Positions 19,505-29,319 of a stretch of DNA of 64,000 bases are shown here, one piece after another. The notes under the pieces were generated by a model, which was not told the DNA's origin, did no database searches, and saw only the letters and a list, made by a program, of their open reading frames with translations. Made by a program: the position numbers and the translations under genes. Numbering within the stretch: position 1 is the stretch's first letter; every line of letters starts with the position of its first letter. This DNA comes from Peptoniphilus sp. ING2-D1G (lineage in GTDB: Bacteria; Bacillota; Clostridia; Tissierellales; Peptoniphilaceae): positions 310,001 to 374,000 of the forward strand of contig LM997412.1 of NCBI GenBank assembly GCA_000952975.1. Reading direction: 5' to 3'.

Positions 19505-19581
19505 GGGCCTTTAGCTCAGTTGGTTAGAGCGCCCGGCTCATAACCGGTAGGTCTGGGGTTCAAGTCCCTGAAGGCCCACCA
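19505..19581 (+). tRNA. tRNA with CAT anticodon (elongator Met or Ile2)
   Basis: 77 nt. Acceptor GGGCCTT/AAGGCCC, anticodon loop CTCATAA with CAT, CCA encoded. The first base pair G-C and body do not fit initiator tRNA. Whether it is elongator Met or the lysidine-modified tRNA-Ile cannot be settled by eye; the GGCTCATAACC anticodon arm resembles some Ile2 tRNAs. Confidence 0.9.
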
Positions 19582-19589
19582 TTATAAGG

Positions 19590-19614
19590 ACTATCATTTA
19601 TTGATAGTTTTTTT
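19590..19614 (+). terminator. Terminator-like hairpin directly abutting tRNA-Phe
   Basis: ACTATCA-TTTAT-TGATAGT (19590-19608) continuing into seven T residues that end at 19614. The next base is the first nucleotide of tRNA-Phe. No promoter is seen between this hairpin and the tRNA. Confidence 0.7.
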
Positions 19615-19690
<76 letters not shown>

Positions 19691-19692
19691 CA

Positions 19693-19722
19693 GCTCCGTT
19701 GCAAGTGTGACGGAGTTTTTTG
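19693..19722 (+). terminator. Terminator after tRNA-Phe
   Basis: CTCCGT-TGCAAGTGTG-ACGGAG followed by TTTTTT, three bases downstream of the encoded CCA. Confidence 0.85.
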
Positions 19723-19747
19723 TATATTGAATATAATTTTTAAAATA

Positions 19748-19826
19748 TAGGGGACGATGCCTTCATCGTCCAGCATTATATTACACAATGCAATACACCG
19801 GGCGGACGAAGGCGTCCGCTCCAACA
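19748..19826. repeat. A+B palindromic repeat pair (opposite orientation)
   Basis: Type A palindrome GGACGATG-CCTT-CATCGTCC (about 19751-19770) and type B palindrome GCGGACG-AAGG-CGTCCGC (about 19801-19819), with a spacer of about 30 bases. The loop sequences are reverse complements of those at 10278 and 5098, so the element is inverted relative to them. Confidence 0.75.
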
Positions 19827-19867
19827 GAAAGTATATACAAATTTGAAATTACATTAAATATATAAAA

Positions 19868-19896
19868 AATCCCGGCATAAAACCGGGATTAAAAAT
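19868..19896 (-). terminator. Terminator of the CofE-like gene
   Basis: AATCCCGG-CATAAAA-CCGGGATT. T residues follow on the minus strand and A residues on the plus strand, so it also works for rightward transcripts only weakly. Eight bases beyond the gene's stop. Confidence 0.85.
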
Positions 19897-19903
19897 TATT
19901 TAA

Positions 19904-21079
19904 TCATTCAGTTGCGAAATTGTCAAAGTATCCTGAAATATATACCACAGGTGTACCCTTATCTCCTGAACCGGAGGTAAGGTCGCATAGAGAACCTAAA
20001 AGGTCTGTAATTCTCCTTGGAGTTGTTCCAAGTCCGCTTTCAAATTCGCCTGCATTCTTTGATGAAATTTTTTCCTTCAGGAGTCTTGATGCTTCTTCTT
20101 CAGCCAAATCGGCAAGTTCAGTATCGGCGATGTACTTTATCTTAATTTCATTAGGCGTACCCTTAAGTCCTTCGGTATGAGCAGGTGATACCACAGGGTC
20201 TGCAAGTTCCCAAATATGCCCTACGGGATCTTTAAAAGCACCGTCACCGTAAATCATAACTTCAATTTCTTTGTTTGAATAATCCTTAAGAACTTTTTGA
20301 ACTTTATTTACGAAGATATCTCCATCTCGGGGAAACAATTTTACCATGTCGGGACCTGAAGCGTTGCTGCCCAACACTCCGAAATCCTTGTTGAATCCCG
20401 ATCCATTTACAGACTCGGTGAGGATGTCATCCAGTCCGTAGGCTATATTTGCACCGGCATCTTTTAATTCCATCTTTATAAATTCTCTTGTATGAGTTGA
20501 ACATACTAAAGCGTTTTTTGTGTAATTTAATATGGTTCTCGGGTCATTTGAAAAATGTATTTCAGAGTTGGGTGCGATTTCTTTATATAATTTCACGTAA
20601 TCGATACCTGTAAATCTGTGTTTTACTTCTTCACCGAATATTTTTCTGTATTCATCTTCTTCAAAAACTTCAGTATAAGGATTTATTTTATTGTCGTATA
20701 AAAGTTTTCTGTCCATTAAATGATTTCCCACTTCGTCTGAAGGATAGGACAAAAGCAAATGAAGTTTTCTACCGCTTAATGCGATTGCCTTTAAGATTAT
20801 AGCAAATCTGTTTCTGCTTAAGATGGGAAATATAATACCTATATCAGAGTCGAATTTATTTTTGATATCCTCTGCGATTTGTTCTATAGTAGCGTAATTT
20901 CCTTGTGCTCTTGCCACAAGGGATTCAGTGATTGCGACTACATCTCTGTCTTTCATCTGAAGATTTTCAGATTCGAAAGCTTTAATCACGGAGTCTGTAA
21001 CTATTTGAACTAAATCATCCCCATTTTTTACAATTGGAGTTCTAATACCTCTAACGACAGTACCAAAATATCTTTGCAT
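19904..21079 (-). CDS. CofE-like gamma-glutamyl ligase family protein (F420-0:L-glutamate ligase fold)
   Basis: 391 residues. The N-terminus (VVRGIRTPIVKNGDDLVQIV, then DRDVVAITESLVARAQG) and the later VMIYGDGAFKDPVGHIWELADPV region match the coenzyme F420 gamma-glutamyl ligase family (PF01996). It is longer than archaeal CofE (about 250) because of an extended middle. No other F420 genes are in view and the suspected host group is not known to make F420, so another gamma-glutamyl acceptor is likely. It is translationally linked to 5-formyl-THF cyclo-ligase (stop and start share TGATG), with GGAGGAAAC as ribosome site. A folate-related role is inference. Confidence 0.7.
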   Translation of the reverse strand: MQRYFGTVVRGIRTPIVKNGDDLVQIVTDSVIKAFESENLQMKDRDVVAITESLVARAQGNYATIEQIAEDIKNKFDSDIGIIFPILSRNRFAIILKAIALSGRKLHLLLSYPSDEVGNHLMDRKLLYDNKINPYTEVFEEDEYRKIFGEEVKHRFTGIDYVKLYKEIAPNSEIHFSNDPRTILNYTKNALVCSTHTREFIKMELKDAGANIAYGLDDILTESVNGSGFNKDFGVLGSNASGPDMVKLFPRDGDIFVNKVQKVLKDYSNKEIEVMIYGDGAFKDPVGHIWELADPVVSPAHTEGLKGTPNEIKIKYIADTELADLAEEEASRLLKEKISSKNAGEFESGLGTTPRRITDLLGSLCDLTSGSGDKGTPVVYISGYFDNFATE

Positions 21080-21654
21080 CAGTTTCCTCCTAATTTGACC
21101 AATCCATTCTCAGAAAGAAAGTAGTCTAAGGCTATATCTCTTTCATCATGGATTACATCTTCAACAAATTGTTTATAATAACCGATTCCCATTTTAGCGG
21201 GAGTCGAGGTTAAGTTTGAGAAAAATTTATCGTAAAATCCTCCGCCATAGCCTATACGATATCCCTTTTTATCAAAGGCAAGTCCCGGTGTGACTATTAA
21301 ATCCGGCAGATTTTTATCGACAATGTCGTATTTATCTCTTGGCGGTTCCAAGATTCCCATGTAGTTTTCAGTCAAGATGTCAAAGGACTTCAATCTTGAT
21401 GCCTCCATGGTTTTTGTCTCTTTATTTACAACAGGAACATAAATTCTCTTGCCGTCTGCAAGGGCCCTTACGATTATCCTGTGAGTATCAACTTCGTTTT
21501 TATAACTGACAAAGATAAAAATATCTTCGCTGCGTTTATAGAGCTCGGATTGAATAAATACTTCAAATATTTTCGCATTTGATTTTTCGGTATAATCTTT
21601 ATCCAACTGCTCTCTTTTTTTAAGGGCAAGAGCTCTAAATTCTTTTTTATCCAT
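21079..21654 (-). CDS. 5-formyltetrahydrofolate cyclo-ligase
   Basis: 191 residues. It converts 5-formyl-THF plus ATP to 5,10-methenyl-THF, returning folate to the one-carbon pool. The N-terminal Lys/Arg-rich helix ALALKKREQL, the YVPVV segment and the C-terminal signature GYRIGYGGGFYDKF are all present. The frame extends to 21699, but the ATG at 21654 begins MDKKEFRAL and follows GGAGTG at proper distance, so it is chosen. First gene of a leftward operon with the CofE-like ligase. Confidence 0.92.
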   Translation of the reverse strand: MDKKEFRALALKKREQLDKDYTEKSNAKIFEVFIQSELYKRSEDIFIFVSYKNEVDTHRIIVRALADGKRIYVPVVNKETKTMEASRLKSFDILTENYMGILEPPRDKYDIVDKNLPDLIVTPGLAFDKKGYRIGYGGGFYDKFFSNLTSTPAKMGIGYYKQFVEDVIHDERDIALDYFLSENGLVKLGGN

Positions 21655-21831
21655 ATGAATCACTCCGATATTCATTATACTATATTTTTGATATATCATT
21701 AAATAAAAATTAATATATATGCAAAATTTTATGTGAAATTTCTTGTAAATTGGAATAGTTTATCATAAAAGCTTGTAATTTGTAACCGATTTGTAATATA
21801 ATATCTAATTGATGAAGTAGAAAGGAAAACT

Positions 21832-22518
21832 ATGATAAAATTTGAAAATGTTTTTAAAGAATACTCAAATGGCGTAATGGCTATTTCAAATATCAATATT
21901 GAAATTCCAAAGGGAGACTTCGTATTTTTAGTCGGATCCAGCGGAGCCGGCAAATCTACTATTTTAAAACTTTTGATAAGGGAAGAGGAAGTTTCAAGAG
22001 GTAAGATTTTATACAAAGACATAGACATTACAAAGCTTAGAAAATCAAAAATTCCTAAACTTAGAAGGGATATCTCCTTGGTATTCCAAGATTTTAGGCT
22101 TTTGGAGAAAAAAACGGTTTTTGAAAACATAGCCTATGCCTTGGAAATTCAAGGGGAAAGCAAATCCTACATAAAAAGAGCTGTCAATGAATCCCTTGAA
22201 ATTGTGAATTTGTCACCAAAAATAAATTGTTATCCCGATGAATTATCGGGAGGAGAAAAACAGAGAGTATCCATTGCAAGGGCGATAGTCAACGATCCGC
22301 CTGTTCTTCTGTGTGACGAACCTACAGGAAACTTGGATCACGATACCGCCTGGGATATAATGAATTCTCTAATAAATATAAATAAAAAAGGCACGACTGT
22401 GATAATGGCAACTCATGCTGTTGAAATAGTAAATAAAATGCAAAGACATGTAGTGACTCTTTCAAAGGGTCATTTAGTTAAAGATGTTGAAAGCGGTGGA
22501 TATTATGAAGATAATTAG
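21832..22518 (+). CDS. ftsE: Cell-division ATP-binding protein FtsE
   Basis: 228 residues. ABC ATPase that with FtsX signals peptidoglycan hydrolysis at the septum. Walker A GSSGAGKST, signature LSGGEKQRVS, Walker B VLLCDEPTGNLD, His switch ATHA. The hallmark FtsE sequence VFQDFRLL is present. An upstream TATAAT at about 21798 is a likely -10, and AGAAAGGAAAA precedes the ATG. It overlaps ftsX by 14 bases. Confidence 0.96.
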   Translation: MIKFENVFKEYSNGVMAISNINIEIPKGDFVFLVGSSGAGKSTILKLLIREEEVSRGKILYKDIDITKLRKSKIPKLRRDISLVFQDFRLLEKKTVFENIAYALEIQGESKSYIKRAVNESLEIVNLSPKINCYPDELSGGEKQRVSIARAIVNDPPVLLCDEPTGNLDHDTAWDIMNSLININKKGTTVIMATHAVEIVNKMQRHVVTLSKGHLVKDVESGGYYEDN

Positions 22519-23401
22519 ACAGGCGATAAACATCTTTAAGGAAAGCATAAAGGGGATTTTCAGGAATTCGGCAATGTCTCTTGCATCTATAATATCCATT
22601 GCTGCGATGCTCACTCTTTTCGGATTTATCTTCTTGCTTATGCTTGGAATTAATTCCTCTGTATACAGACTTGGCAACAAATTGGATAAAGTGGTAATAT
22701 ATCTTGAAGATAACATATCCGTTGATCAGATAAATGAATTAATCGGCGATATCGGAGCTGATGAGAGAGTAAAGGAAGTTAAATACACCTCCAAGGAAAA
22801 AGCCCTGGAAGAGTTCAAAGAGAGCTTTGGAGATAATGCAGACATACTGGATACAGTAGATGAAGATACTCTGCCGGCGTCCTTGACCATAAGCTTGAAG
22901 GATCTTTCTTATTCAGATGAGGTAGTAAAATCCTTTGAAAATCACGAAGGTGTATATAAGATAAATTATCATTATGAATTGGTACACAAGATGATAAACT
23001 TGGAAGAAGGAGTAAAATATGTAGGTTTTGCCATAGTTATGATATTATTCCTCGTATCTATACTCATAATTCACAATACTGTCAAGATAGCGGTGGCAAA
23101 TAGAAGAAAAGAAATAGAAATAATGAAGTATGTAGGTGCGACAAACGGATATATAAGAGGACCTTTCTTGATAGAAGGCATAATATTCGGTATAATAGGT
23201 GCACTTATAGCCTTCGGCATAGTCTACTATGTCTACAATTATTATCACGGTAGGATTGAAACAAGCATTGAAACTTACGGAATAAATCTCTTAAGCCCAA
23301 AGAGCATAGCCGAAAACATATCCGTTATATTTTTATGCATAGGAGTGGGAATCGGGTACTTGGGATCCTTGTTGTCTACCAAGAGATTTTTAGATGTTTA
23401 G
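22505..23401 (+). CDS. ftsX: Cell-division protein FtsX
   Basis: 298 residues. One N-terminal membrane segment (about residues 25-48), an extracellular domain (about 50-165) and three C-terminal membrane segments, the FtsX layout. It holds the FtsE-coupled permease fold that activates an extracellular hydrolase. The ATG at 22505 follows AGCGGTGGA inside ftsE. The downstream gene encodes the likely hydrolase partner. Confidence 0.95.
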   Translation: MKIIRQAINIFKESIKGIFRNSAMSLASIISIAAMLTLFGFIFLLMLGINSSVYRLGNKLDKVVIYLEDNISVDQINELIGDIGADERVKEVKYTSKEKALEEFKESFGDNADILDTVDEDTLPASLTISLKDLSYSDEVVKSFENHEGVYKINYHYELVHKMINLEEGVKYVGFAIVMILFLVSILIIHNTVKIAVANRRKEIEIMKYVGATNGYIRGPFLIEGIIFGIIGALIAFGIVYYVYNYYHGRIETSIETYGINLLSPKSIAENISVIFLCIGVGIGYLGSLLSTKRFLDV

Positions 23402-23411
23402 AGGTGAGTTA

Positions 23412-24614
23412 ATGAAAAAGTACAGATTATCCATAATCTGTTTAGTGGTGGCGTTGTTATTGCCCCTGACAGTTTATGGAGGCAGTGCTGATTTAGAAAA
23501 AAAACAACAACAAAAAATAAACGAAAAAAACAAAGTTTCTAAGCAACTTGAGAAAAACAAAATGCAACTGGTCGATATTGAAGGCGATGTTGCACAGGTC
23601 AACTCTGAAATTTCGGTATTGGATGGCAAAATCAATTCTCTGAGTTCAAATATATCCGAACTTGAATCGGAAATTGAAAGACTGAACAAAGAGATAGTTC
23701 AGACACAAAAAGAGCTTGATGAAGCTGAGTTGAATTTGCAAGAAAAGAAAGAGCAATTTGAAACCAGATTAAGAGCAATGTACATGAACGGTAAGGCATC
23801 TTACTTGGAAGTTATACTGAATTCCAAAAACATGGAAGAACTCTTGAGAAACAATGAAATAATAGTTTCCATTTCCAATGCGGATAAGGAACTTGTGGAG
23901 TACATAACAGAACAAGTACGCATAATAGAAGAAAAAAGCGCAAAGCTCGAATCGGATAAAAATACTCTTGCCATTGCTAAATCCAGTCTTGAAATAGAAA
24001 AAGCCGAACAACAAAAAATCAGCGCTGAAAAAAGAGATTACATGAATGCGTTGATGTCAGATGCGGAAGCCTACAGAATCGAATATGAAAAGGCGGAAGC
24101 TCAATGGAGGAGCCTGGATAAAGAGATTTTAAGACTTCAAAGTCAAATAAAAGAACTCAAAGAACAGGAAAGAATAGAAAGAGAAAAAGCTCAAAAAAAT
24201 CAAAGTGCAAAGGTCTCTGCGAGATCTTCAGGAGCATTGTTGTGGCCGGTACCCGGTAACACGAGCATATCTTCAGGATACGGTAACAGAATGCATCCGA
24301 TTTTAAAAACCTATAGATTTCATTCAGGAATAGATATCCCCGCATCGAGCGGAACTTCTGTAGTTGCAGTAAAATCCGGCATAGTAATAATGTCAAGGAA
24401 CATGGGAGGTTACGGAAACGTCGTAATGATAGATCATGGTGACATTGTAACGGTTTATGCGCATAACAGTTCCTTGAAGGTATCTGCGGGCCAAAGCGTA
24501 AATGCGGGCGATGTAATCGCAACGGTGGGATCCACGGGACTTTCAACAGGACCTCACCTCCACTTTGAAGTGAGAGTTAACGGACAAGCGGTAAATCCTT
24601 TAGGATATGTGTAA
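23412..24614 (+). CDS. M23 (LytM) murein hydrolase activator/endopeptidase with coiled coil, EnvC-like
   Basis: 400 residues. Signal peptide, then a long Glu/Lys-rich coiled coil (about residues 25-265), then an M23 domain. Zn ligands are visible in HSGIDIPA (His and Asp) and HLHFEVR. It is exported to the cell surface and cuts peptidoglycan crosslinks. By position it is the FtsEX-controlled hydrolase, as with PcsB or EnvC in other species. The ATG at 23412 follows GAGGTGAG; an in-frame ATG at 23394 overlaps ftsX but lacks a better site. Confidence 0.92.
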   Translation: MKKYRLSIICLVVALLLPLTVYGGSADLEKKQQQKINEKNKVSKQLEKNKMQLVDIEGDVAQVNSEISVLDGKINSLSSNISELESEIERLNKEIVQTQKELDEAELNLQEKKEQFETRLRAMYMNGKASYLEVILNSKNMEELLRNNEIIVSISNADKELVEYITEQVRIIEEKSAKLESDKNTLAIAKSSLEIEKAEQQKISAEKRDYMNALMSDAEAYRIEYEKAEAQWRSLDKEILRLQSQIKELKEQERIEREKAQKNQSAKVSARSSGALLWPVPGNTSISSGYGNRMHPILKTYRFHSGIDIPASSGTSVVAVKSGIVIMSRNMGGYGNVVMIDHGDIVTVYAHNSSLKVSAGQSVNAGDVIATVGSTGLSTGPHLHFEVRVNGQAVNPLGYV

Positions 24615-24624
24615 GAGGAAAAAT

Positions 24625-25791
24625 ATGAAAAAAAAATTATTAAAAATATTAGGCGTTATAGCACTAATTTTAATTACAAACACATTAACCGCCGTATCAT
24701 TGATTTATGGTTACAGCAATTCACAAGTGTCATCGGCAATAAAGATAAAATATTTGGAAGATTTTGTAAAGAAGAACTACCTCTATGAAGTAAAGGACGA
24801 AGATCTTGAAGTTGGAAAGCTCAAGGGAATAGTAGCAGCCTTGAATGATCCCTACTCCGAATACTACACCAAGGAGGAATACCAAGAACTCATGGAAATG
24901 ACCACAGGTAAGTTTTTCGGAATAGGTGTGGTAATCACCAGAGGTGAAGACAATTTAATAACTGTAATTTCTCCAATAAAAGGATCTCCTGCCGACAAAG
25001 CCGGAATAAAGGCGAAGGATAAGATAATAAAAGTCGAAGGTGTCGAATACACCGGAGAAGACATAAATGAGGCAACAAAGATCATGAAGGGTGAAAAGGG
25101 AACAGAGGTCACCATCACCATTTACAGACCTGATACAGCCAAGACAAAAGAAATAACCTTAATAAGAGATGAGATAAGCGTTGAAACCATAATAAGCGAT
25201 AAATTGGGCGAAATAGGCTATATAGGAATCACGGGATTCGATGAGAATACAGCTGAGGATTTCAACGAGGCTTTGGATAAATTGCTATCACAAAAGATAA
25301 AGTCTCTGATAATCGACTTAAGGGGAAATCCAGGAGGAATCGTGGATTCCGCAGCGGAAATATGCGACAGGATTTTGCCCGAGGGAATGATAGTCTATGC
25401 GGAAAACAGAGAGAAAAAAAGAGTATTCGAGTTTAAATCCGATGAAAAACATTTAAATATCCCCCTTGCAGTACTTGTAAATGAAGGCTCGGCTTCAGCA
25501 TCGGAAATAGTGGCGGGAGCAATAAGAGATTATAAAGCGGGCACCATAATAGGACAGAAGACCTTCGGGAAGGGGATAGTTCAAACGGCAAAGATGTTCC
25601 CTTCAGGAGATGGAATAAAACTTACCACATCTGAATATTTTACGCCCAAGGGAGAAAACATACACAAAAAAGGGATAAAGCCGGACATTGAAGTAAAATT
25701 GCCCGACGACATTGAGGGTATGGGAATTGAGTACAAGGACACGGACACTCAACTTCAAAAAGCAATAGAAGTATTGAAGGAGAAAAGTTAA
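24625..25791 (+). CDS. C-terminal processing peptidase, S41 family (CtpA/CtpB-like)
   Basis: 388 residues. N-terminal membrane anchor or signal segment (about 8-28), PDZ domain (about 85-170, with FFGIGVVITR and GSPADKAGIKAKD), then the S41 protease domain. The catalytic Ser is in GSASASEIVAGA and the Lys in GQKTFGKGIVQ. It acts outside the membrane and clips C-termini of exported proteins. GAGGAAAAAT precedes the ATG at 24625. Linked to ftsEX and the hydrolase, a frequent arrangement in Firmicutes. Confidence 0.93.
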   Translation: MKKKLLKILGVIALILITNTLTAVSLIYGYSNSQVSSAIKIKYLEDFVKKNYLYEVKDEDLEVGKLKGIVAALNDPYSEYYTKEEYQELMEMTTGKFFGIGVVITRGEDNLITVISPIKGSPADKAGIKAKDKIIKVEGVEYTGEDINEATKIMKGEKGTEVTITIYRPDTAKTKEITLIRDEISVETIISDKLGEIGYIGITGFDENTAEDFNEALDKLLSQKIKSLIIDLRGNPGGIVDSAAEICDRILPEGMIVYAENREKKRVFEFKSDEKHLNIPLAVLVNEGSASASEIVAGAIRDYKAGTIIGQKTFGKGIVQTAKMFPSGDGIKLTTSEYFTPKGENIHKKGIKPDIEVKLPDDIEGMGIEYKDTDTQLQKAIEVLKEKS

Positions 25792-25858
25792 TCTTTTCTC
25801 TTTTCTTGTATGAAAGAGAAGCTTGATATTTAAATCAACTGTTTTAAAGGAGCAATAT

Positions 25859-26725
25859 ATGGTTAAAAAGGGGATAGCATATTCTTTATTATCTGCTGTG
25901 ATATTCGGTGCGATGCCTTTAATGACTAAAATTCTGTATACCTTCGGAATGGATTTTGTGAGTTCAGCCTTTTATAGAATGTCTTTGTCATTGGTATTCA
26001 TATATATAATAAACAAATTTTATTTTAAAGAAGATATGAAACTGACCTTAAAGGAATTTAAATACATATTGTTAGCGGCGATATGTTTTGCATCAAACAG
26101 TCTGTTTCTGTTTAATTCCTACAACTACATAAATTCCGGAACTGCAACGGCAATATTTTTTCTAAACCCTATAATTATCTTCACGGTGCTATCCATAAAA
26201 TATAAACAAAAACCTGCAAAAATCGACATTATATGCATAACAGGAGCCTTGACAGGTCTCTTTCTATGTATGGATATAGAAGAGATGAGCAGCATAACGG
26301 GAGCCTTGATCGCCTTGATGTCAGCCTTCGCCTTTTCAATATACACAATAGTTGTGGGAAAAGAAGAACTAAAGGAAATCGGAGCTTTTAAACTTTTATT
26401 TTATATAAATTTTATCGGGGCAATTACGATTTTAATCTATGCCTTTGCCTTTGCAAAGGGGATATACACGGACTACACACCTAATCAGATACCTGCGCTG
26501 TTTTTATATTCAGCCATAATATCCATGGGTGCAACCTATTATTATCAGAGGGGAGTTGCCTATATAGGAGCTAAAAACACATCGCTTTTATGCACTTTGG
26601 AATTGTTGGTCAGCGTATTGATAAGTTTTTATATAATTGGAGAACCTGTGAGGAAAATTGAAATCTTTGCAGCCTTATTAATTTTTTTCTGTTCTTTCTT
26701 TTTAGTAAAAAACAGCAAAGAATAA
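25859..26725 (+). CDS. DMT-superfamily (EamA) transporter
   Basis: 288 residues with about ten hydrophobic segments in two EamA repeats. The second repeat begins near residue 150 (GALIALMSAFAFSIYT). Members export amino acids or metabolites; the substrate is unknown here. AAGGAG at 25848 sets the ATG at 25859 (the frame is open from 25823). It lies 67 bases after ctpA, with no clear terminator between. Confidence 0.85.
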   Translation: MVKKGIAYSLLSAVIFGAMPLMTKILYTFGMDFVSSAFYRMSLSLVFIYIINKFYFKEDMKLTLKEFKYILLAAICFASNSLFLFNSYNYINSGTATAIFFLNPIIIFTVLSIKYKQKPAKIDIICITGALTGLFLCMDIEEMSSITGALIALMSAFAFSIYTIVVGKEELKEIGAFKLLFYINFIGAITILIYAFAFAKGIYTDYTPNQIPALFLYSAIISMGATYYYQRGVAYIGAKNTSLLCTLELLVSVLISFYIIGEPVRKIEIFAALLIFFCSFFLVKNSKE

Positions 26726-26810
26726 TGGGTATAAATATTCAACATTAAATGTTATTATTAAAGTATTAAATGCAAAATCAATAGATTATATGGTTAAGTG
26801 AGGGAATAAG

Positions 26811-28007
26811 TTGGAAGATGTTATGAAGAATTATTATAAATTATCTTTGGAAAAACACGGCGAATTGAAGGGAAAAATAAGGGTGGATTTAGCCTGTGAT
26901 TTAGTAAATCACGACGACTTGTCCGTAGCCTATACACCCGGTGTAGCCGAGCCCTGCAGAAGGATACAAATAAATACCATGGACGCATATAAGTATACGT
27001 GGAAGGGAAATGTGGTGGCTGTAGTTTCAGACGGAACGGCGGTTTTAGGGCTTGGAGATATAGGACCTGAAGCATCTCTGCCTGTAATGGAAGGAAAGGC
27101 TATGCTTTTTAAAAAATTTGCAGGAGTAAATGCTGTGCCTGTGGTCTTGAATACTAAGGATACCGAGGAAATCATAAAGGTTGTAAAAGCAATTGCACCG
27201 AGCTATGGAGGAATAAACCTCGAAGATATTTCTTCACCCAGATGTGTGGAAATTGAAAGAAGACTTATTGATGAACTTGATATTCCGGTTTTTCACGACG
27301 ACCAACACGGCACTGCGATAGTTGCGACGGCAGCCCTTATAAACGCCTTCAGAATTACGGGAAAGGATCCTGCTCAATGCGTGGCTATAGTAAGCGGAGC
27401 GGGTGCAGCGGGTTCTTCAATAGTGAAGATGATTAAGCAGTTCGGCATAGGCAATATATACTGTTTTGATTCTAAGGGAGTGCTGTCTTCTAAAAATGCT
27501 GAAAGGTATAATTTTGTAAAAAAGGAAATTTTGGAAATAACCAACAACTACGACGAAGATTTGACCATGAAAGATGCCATGGCAAAGGCGGATATCTTCA
27601 TAGGGGTTTCTACGGCGGGAATAATAAATTCTGAAATGGTAAAATCAATGAAAAAAGATTCAGTGGTATTGGCTATGGCCAATCCCGAGCCTGAAATCGG
27701 ATATGATGATGCTGTGGAAGCGGGAGTTAGGATAATGGGTACGGGAAGATCGGATTTTCCCAACCAAATAAACAATGTACTGGCTTTTCCGGGATTGTTC
27801 AAAGGAGCTCTTGAATGTGGAGCTACAAAAATCACTGAAGAAATGAAAATGGCGGCTGCAACGGGGCTTGCATACTTTGTAAAGGATGAAGATTTAACGG
27901 AAACCCATATAATTCCCGATGTTTTCGAAGAAGGAATTGCGGATATGGTTGCGGAAAAAGTCAAGGAATGTGCTATAAGATCAGGCTATATCAGAAAAAA
28001 TATATAA
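26811..28007 (+). CDS. NAD(P)-dependent malic enzyme
   Basis: 398 residues. Oxidative decarboxylation of malate to pyruvate. Motifs: [13 protein letters not shown] (catalytic Tyr), [29 protein letters not shown] (Lys), [10 protein letters not shown] (metal Asp) and the Rossmann stretch [12 protein letters not shown]. It is the short bacterial form without a phosphotransacetylase-like tail. TTG at 26811 follows GAGGG; an ATG at 26823 is also plausible with GGAAG in front. In this anaerobe-like context it may supply pyruvate from dicarboxylates. Confidence 0.93.
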   Translation: MEDVMKNYYKLSLEKHGELKGKIRVDLACDLVNHDDLSVAYTPGVAEPCRRIQINTMDAYKYTWKGNVVAVVSDGTAVLGLGDIGPEASLPVMEGKAMLFKKFAGVNAVPVVLNTKDTEEIIKVVKAIAPSYGGINLEDISSPRCVEIERRLIDELDIPVFHDDQHGTAIVATAALINAFRITGKDPAQCVAIVSGAGAAGSSIVKMIKQFGIGNIYCFDSKGVLSSKNAERYNFVKKEILEITNNYDEDLTMKDAMAKADIFIGVSTAGIINSEMVKSMKKDSVVLAMANPEPEIGYDDAVEAGVRIMGTGRSDFPNQINNVLAFPGLFKGALECGATKITEEMKMAAATGLAYFVKDEDLTETHIIPDVFEEGIADMVAEKVKECAIRSGYIRKNI

Positions 28008-28025
28008 ATTAAAATATAAATATAA

Positions 28026-28062
28026 AAAGACTTCCTTTTCCGTGGAAGTCTTTTCTTTTTTA
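28026..28062. terminator. Bidirectional terminator between malic enzyme and tyrS
   Basis: AAGACTTCC-TTTTCCGT-GGAAGTCTT followed by T-rich sequence, between convergent genes. Confidence 0.88.
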
Positions 28063-28089
28063 ATTATGAAGTCAGCGCAAGTGTGGGAA

Positions 28090-29313
28090 TTACTTGATTT
28101 TAACTCTGTGAAATATTTTTTTACCCTTTCTGATTAAAATGGAATCATCTTTAAAATCATCAAGAGTTATTTTCTTGTCTATTTCTTGAACTTTTTCATC
28201 GTTTAAGGTTATTCCGTTTTGCTCAACCAACCTTCTGCCCTCTGAATTGGACTTTGTAAGTCCGATTTCCGTCAAGAGTTCGAGGAAATTTTTTCCTTCT
28301 TCAAAAATCGATTTTTCCATTTCCGTGGAGGGTATGTTTTCGCTGTCCGCTCCTGTGGAAAATAATGCTCTTGAAGCTTCTACAGCTTTATTGGCTTCAT
28401 CTTCTCCATGAATGTCCCTGACTATTTCAAAGGCGAGTTTTTCCTTTGCTTTATTGAGCTCTGCGCCTTCAAGTTTTTCATATTCGCCAATTTCTTCAAG
28501 GCTCATCATAGTTAAAAGTTTCATGAATTTTATTACATCTCTGTCATCTACATTTCTCATATATTGATACATTTCATAGGGAGAAGTCTTTTCAGGGTCG
28601 AGCCATATAGCTCCTTTTTCGGTTTTGCCCATTTTTATTCCTGATGCAGTTGTGAGGAGTTTAAAGGTCATTGAATAAACCTTGTCTGATTCGAGTTTTC
28701 TGACCAATTCATAGCCTCCGAGCATATTTGACCATTGGTCGGATCCTCCCAGTTGCAATTTGCAACCGTATTTCCTGTAGAGATACAGAAAATCGTAGGA
28801 TTGAAGAAGCATGTAGGCAAATTCAAAGAAAGTAAGACCTGATTCCATTCTGTTTTTATAACAGTCGAAAGTAAGCATTCTGTTTACGCTGAAATGCACT
28901 CCTATTTCTCTCATGAAATCCAAAAAGTTCAGATCCAATATCCAGTCCGCATTGTTTACAAAAATCGCCTTTCCTTCTGAAAAATCAAGCAACTTTGAAA
29001 GCTGTTCCTTAAAGCGTTCTGCATTGTGATCGATAGTTTCCTTGGTCATGACCTTACGCATATCGGTTTTACCAGAGGGATCTCCTATCATAGTGGTTCC
29101 TCCACCGATTAAGGCGATGGGCTTATGTCCTGCCTTTTGCATATGTTGCATAACTCTTATCTGCAAAAAGTGACCCAGAGTGAGAGAGTCTGCCGTCGCA
29201 TCAAAGCCTATATAAAAGGGAACTGATTCTTTGCCGAGTAATTCTTTTAATTCTTCTTCATGAGTAACTTGATCGATAAAGCCTCTTTGTTGTAGAGTAT
29301 CAAAAATATTCAT
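28090..29313 (-). CDS. tyrS: Tyrosyl-tRNA synthetase
   Basis: 407 residues. Class I synthetase: HIGH-type motif LTLGHF (about residue 46), ADWILDLNF, GGSDQWSN and the KMSKS-type loop IKMGKTEKG. The C-terminal S4 RNA-binding domain (about 335-407) begins near SNSEGRRLV. Full length. AGGAGG lies before the ATG. It is leftward and controlled by the T-box leader upstream (29320-29480). Confidence 0.97.
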   Translation of the reverse strand: MNIFDTLQQRGFIDQVTHEEELKELLGKESVPFYIGFDATADSLTLGHFLQIRVMQHMQKAGHKPIALIGGGTTMIGDPSGKTDMRKVMTKETIDHNAERFKEQLSKLLDFSEGKAIFVNNADWILDLNFLDFMREIGVHFSVNRMLTFDCYKNRMESGLTFFEFAYMLLQSYDFLYLYRKYGCKLQLGGSDQWSNMLGGYELVRKLESDKVYSMTFKLLTTASGIKMGKTEKGAIWLDPEKTSPYEMYQYMRNVDDRDVIKFMKLLTMMSLEEIGEYEKLEGAELNKAKEKLAFEIVRDIHGEDEANKAVEASRALFSTGADSENIPSTEMEKSIFEEGKNFLELLTEIGLTKSNSEGRRLVEQNGITLNDEKVQEIDKKITLDDFKDDSILIRKGKKIFHRVKIK

Positions 29314-29319
29314 AAATTC

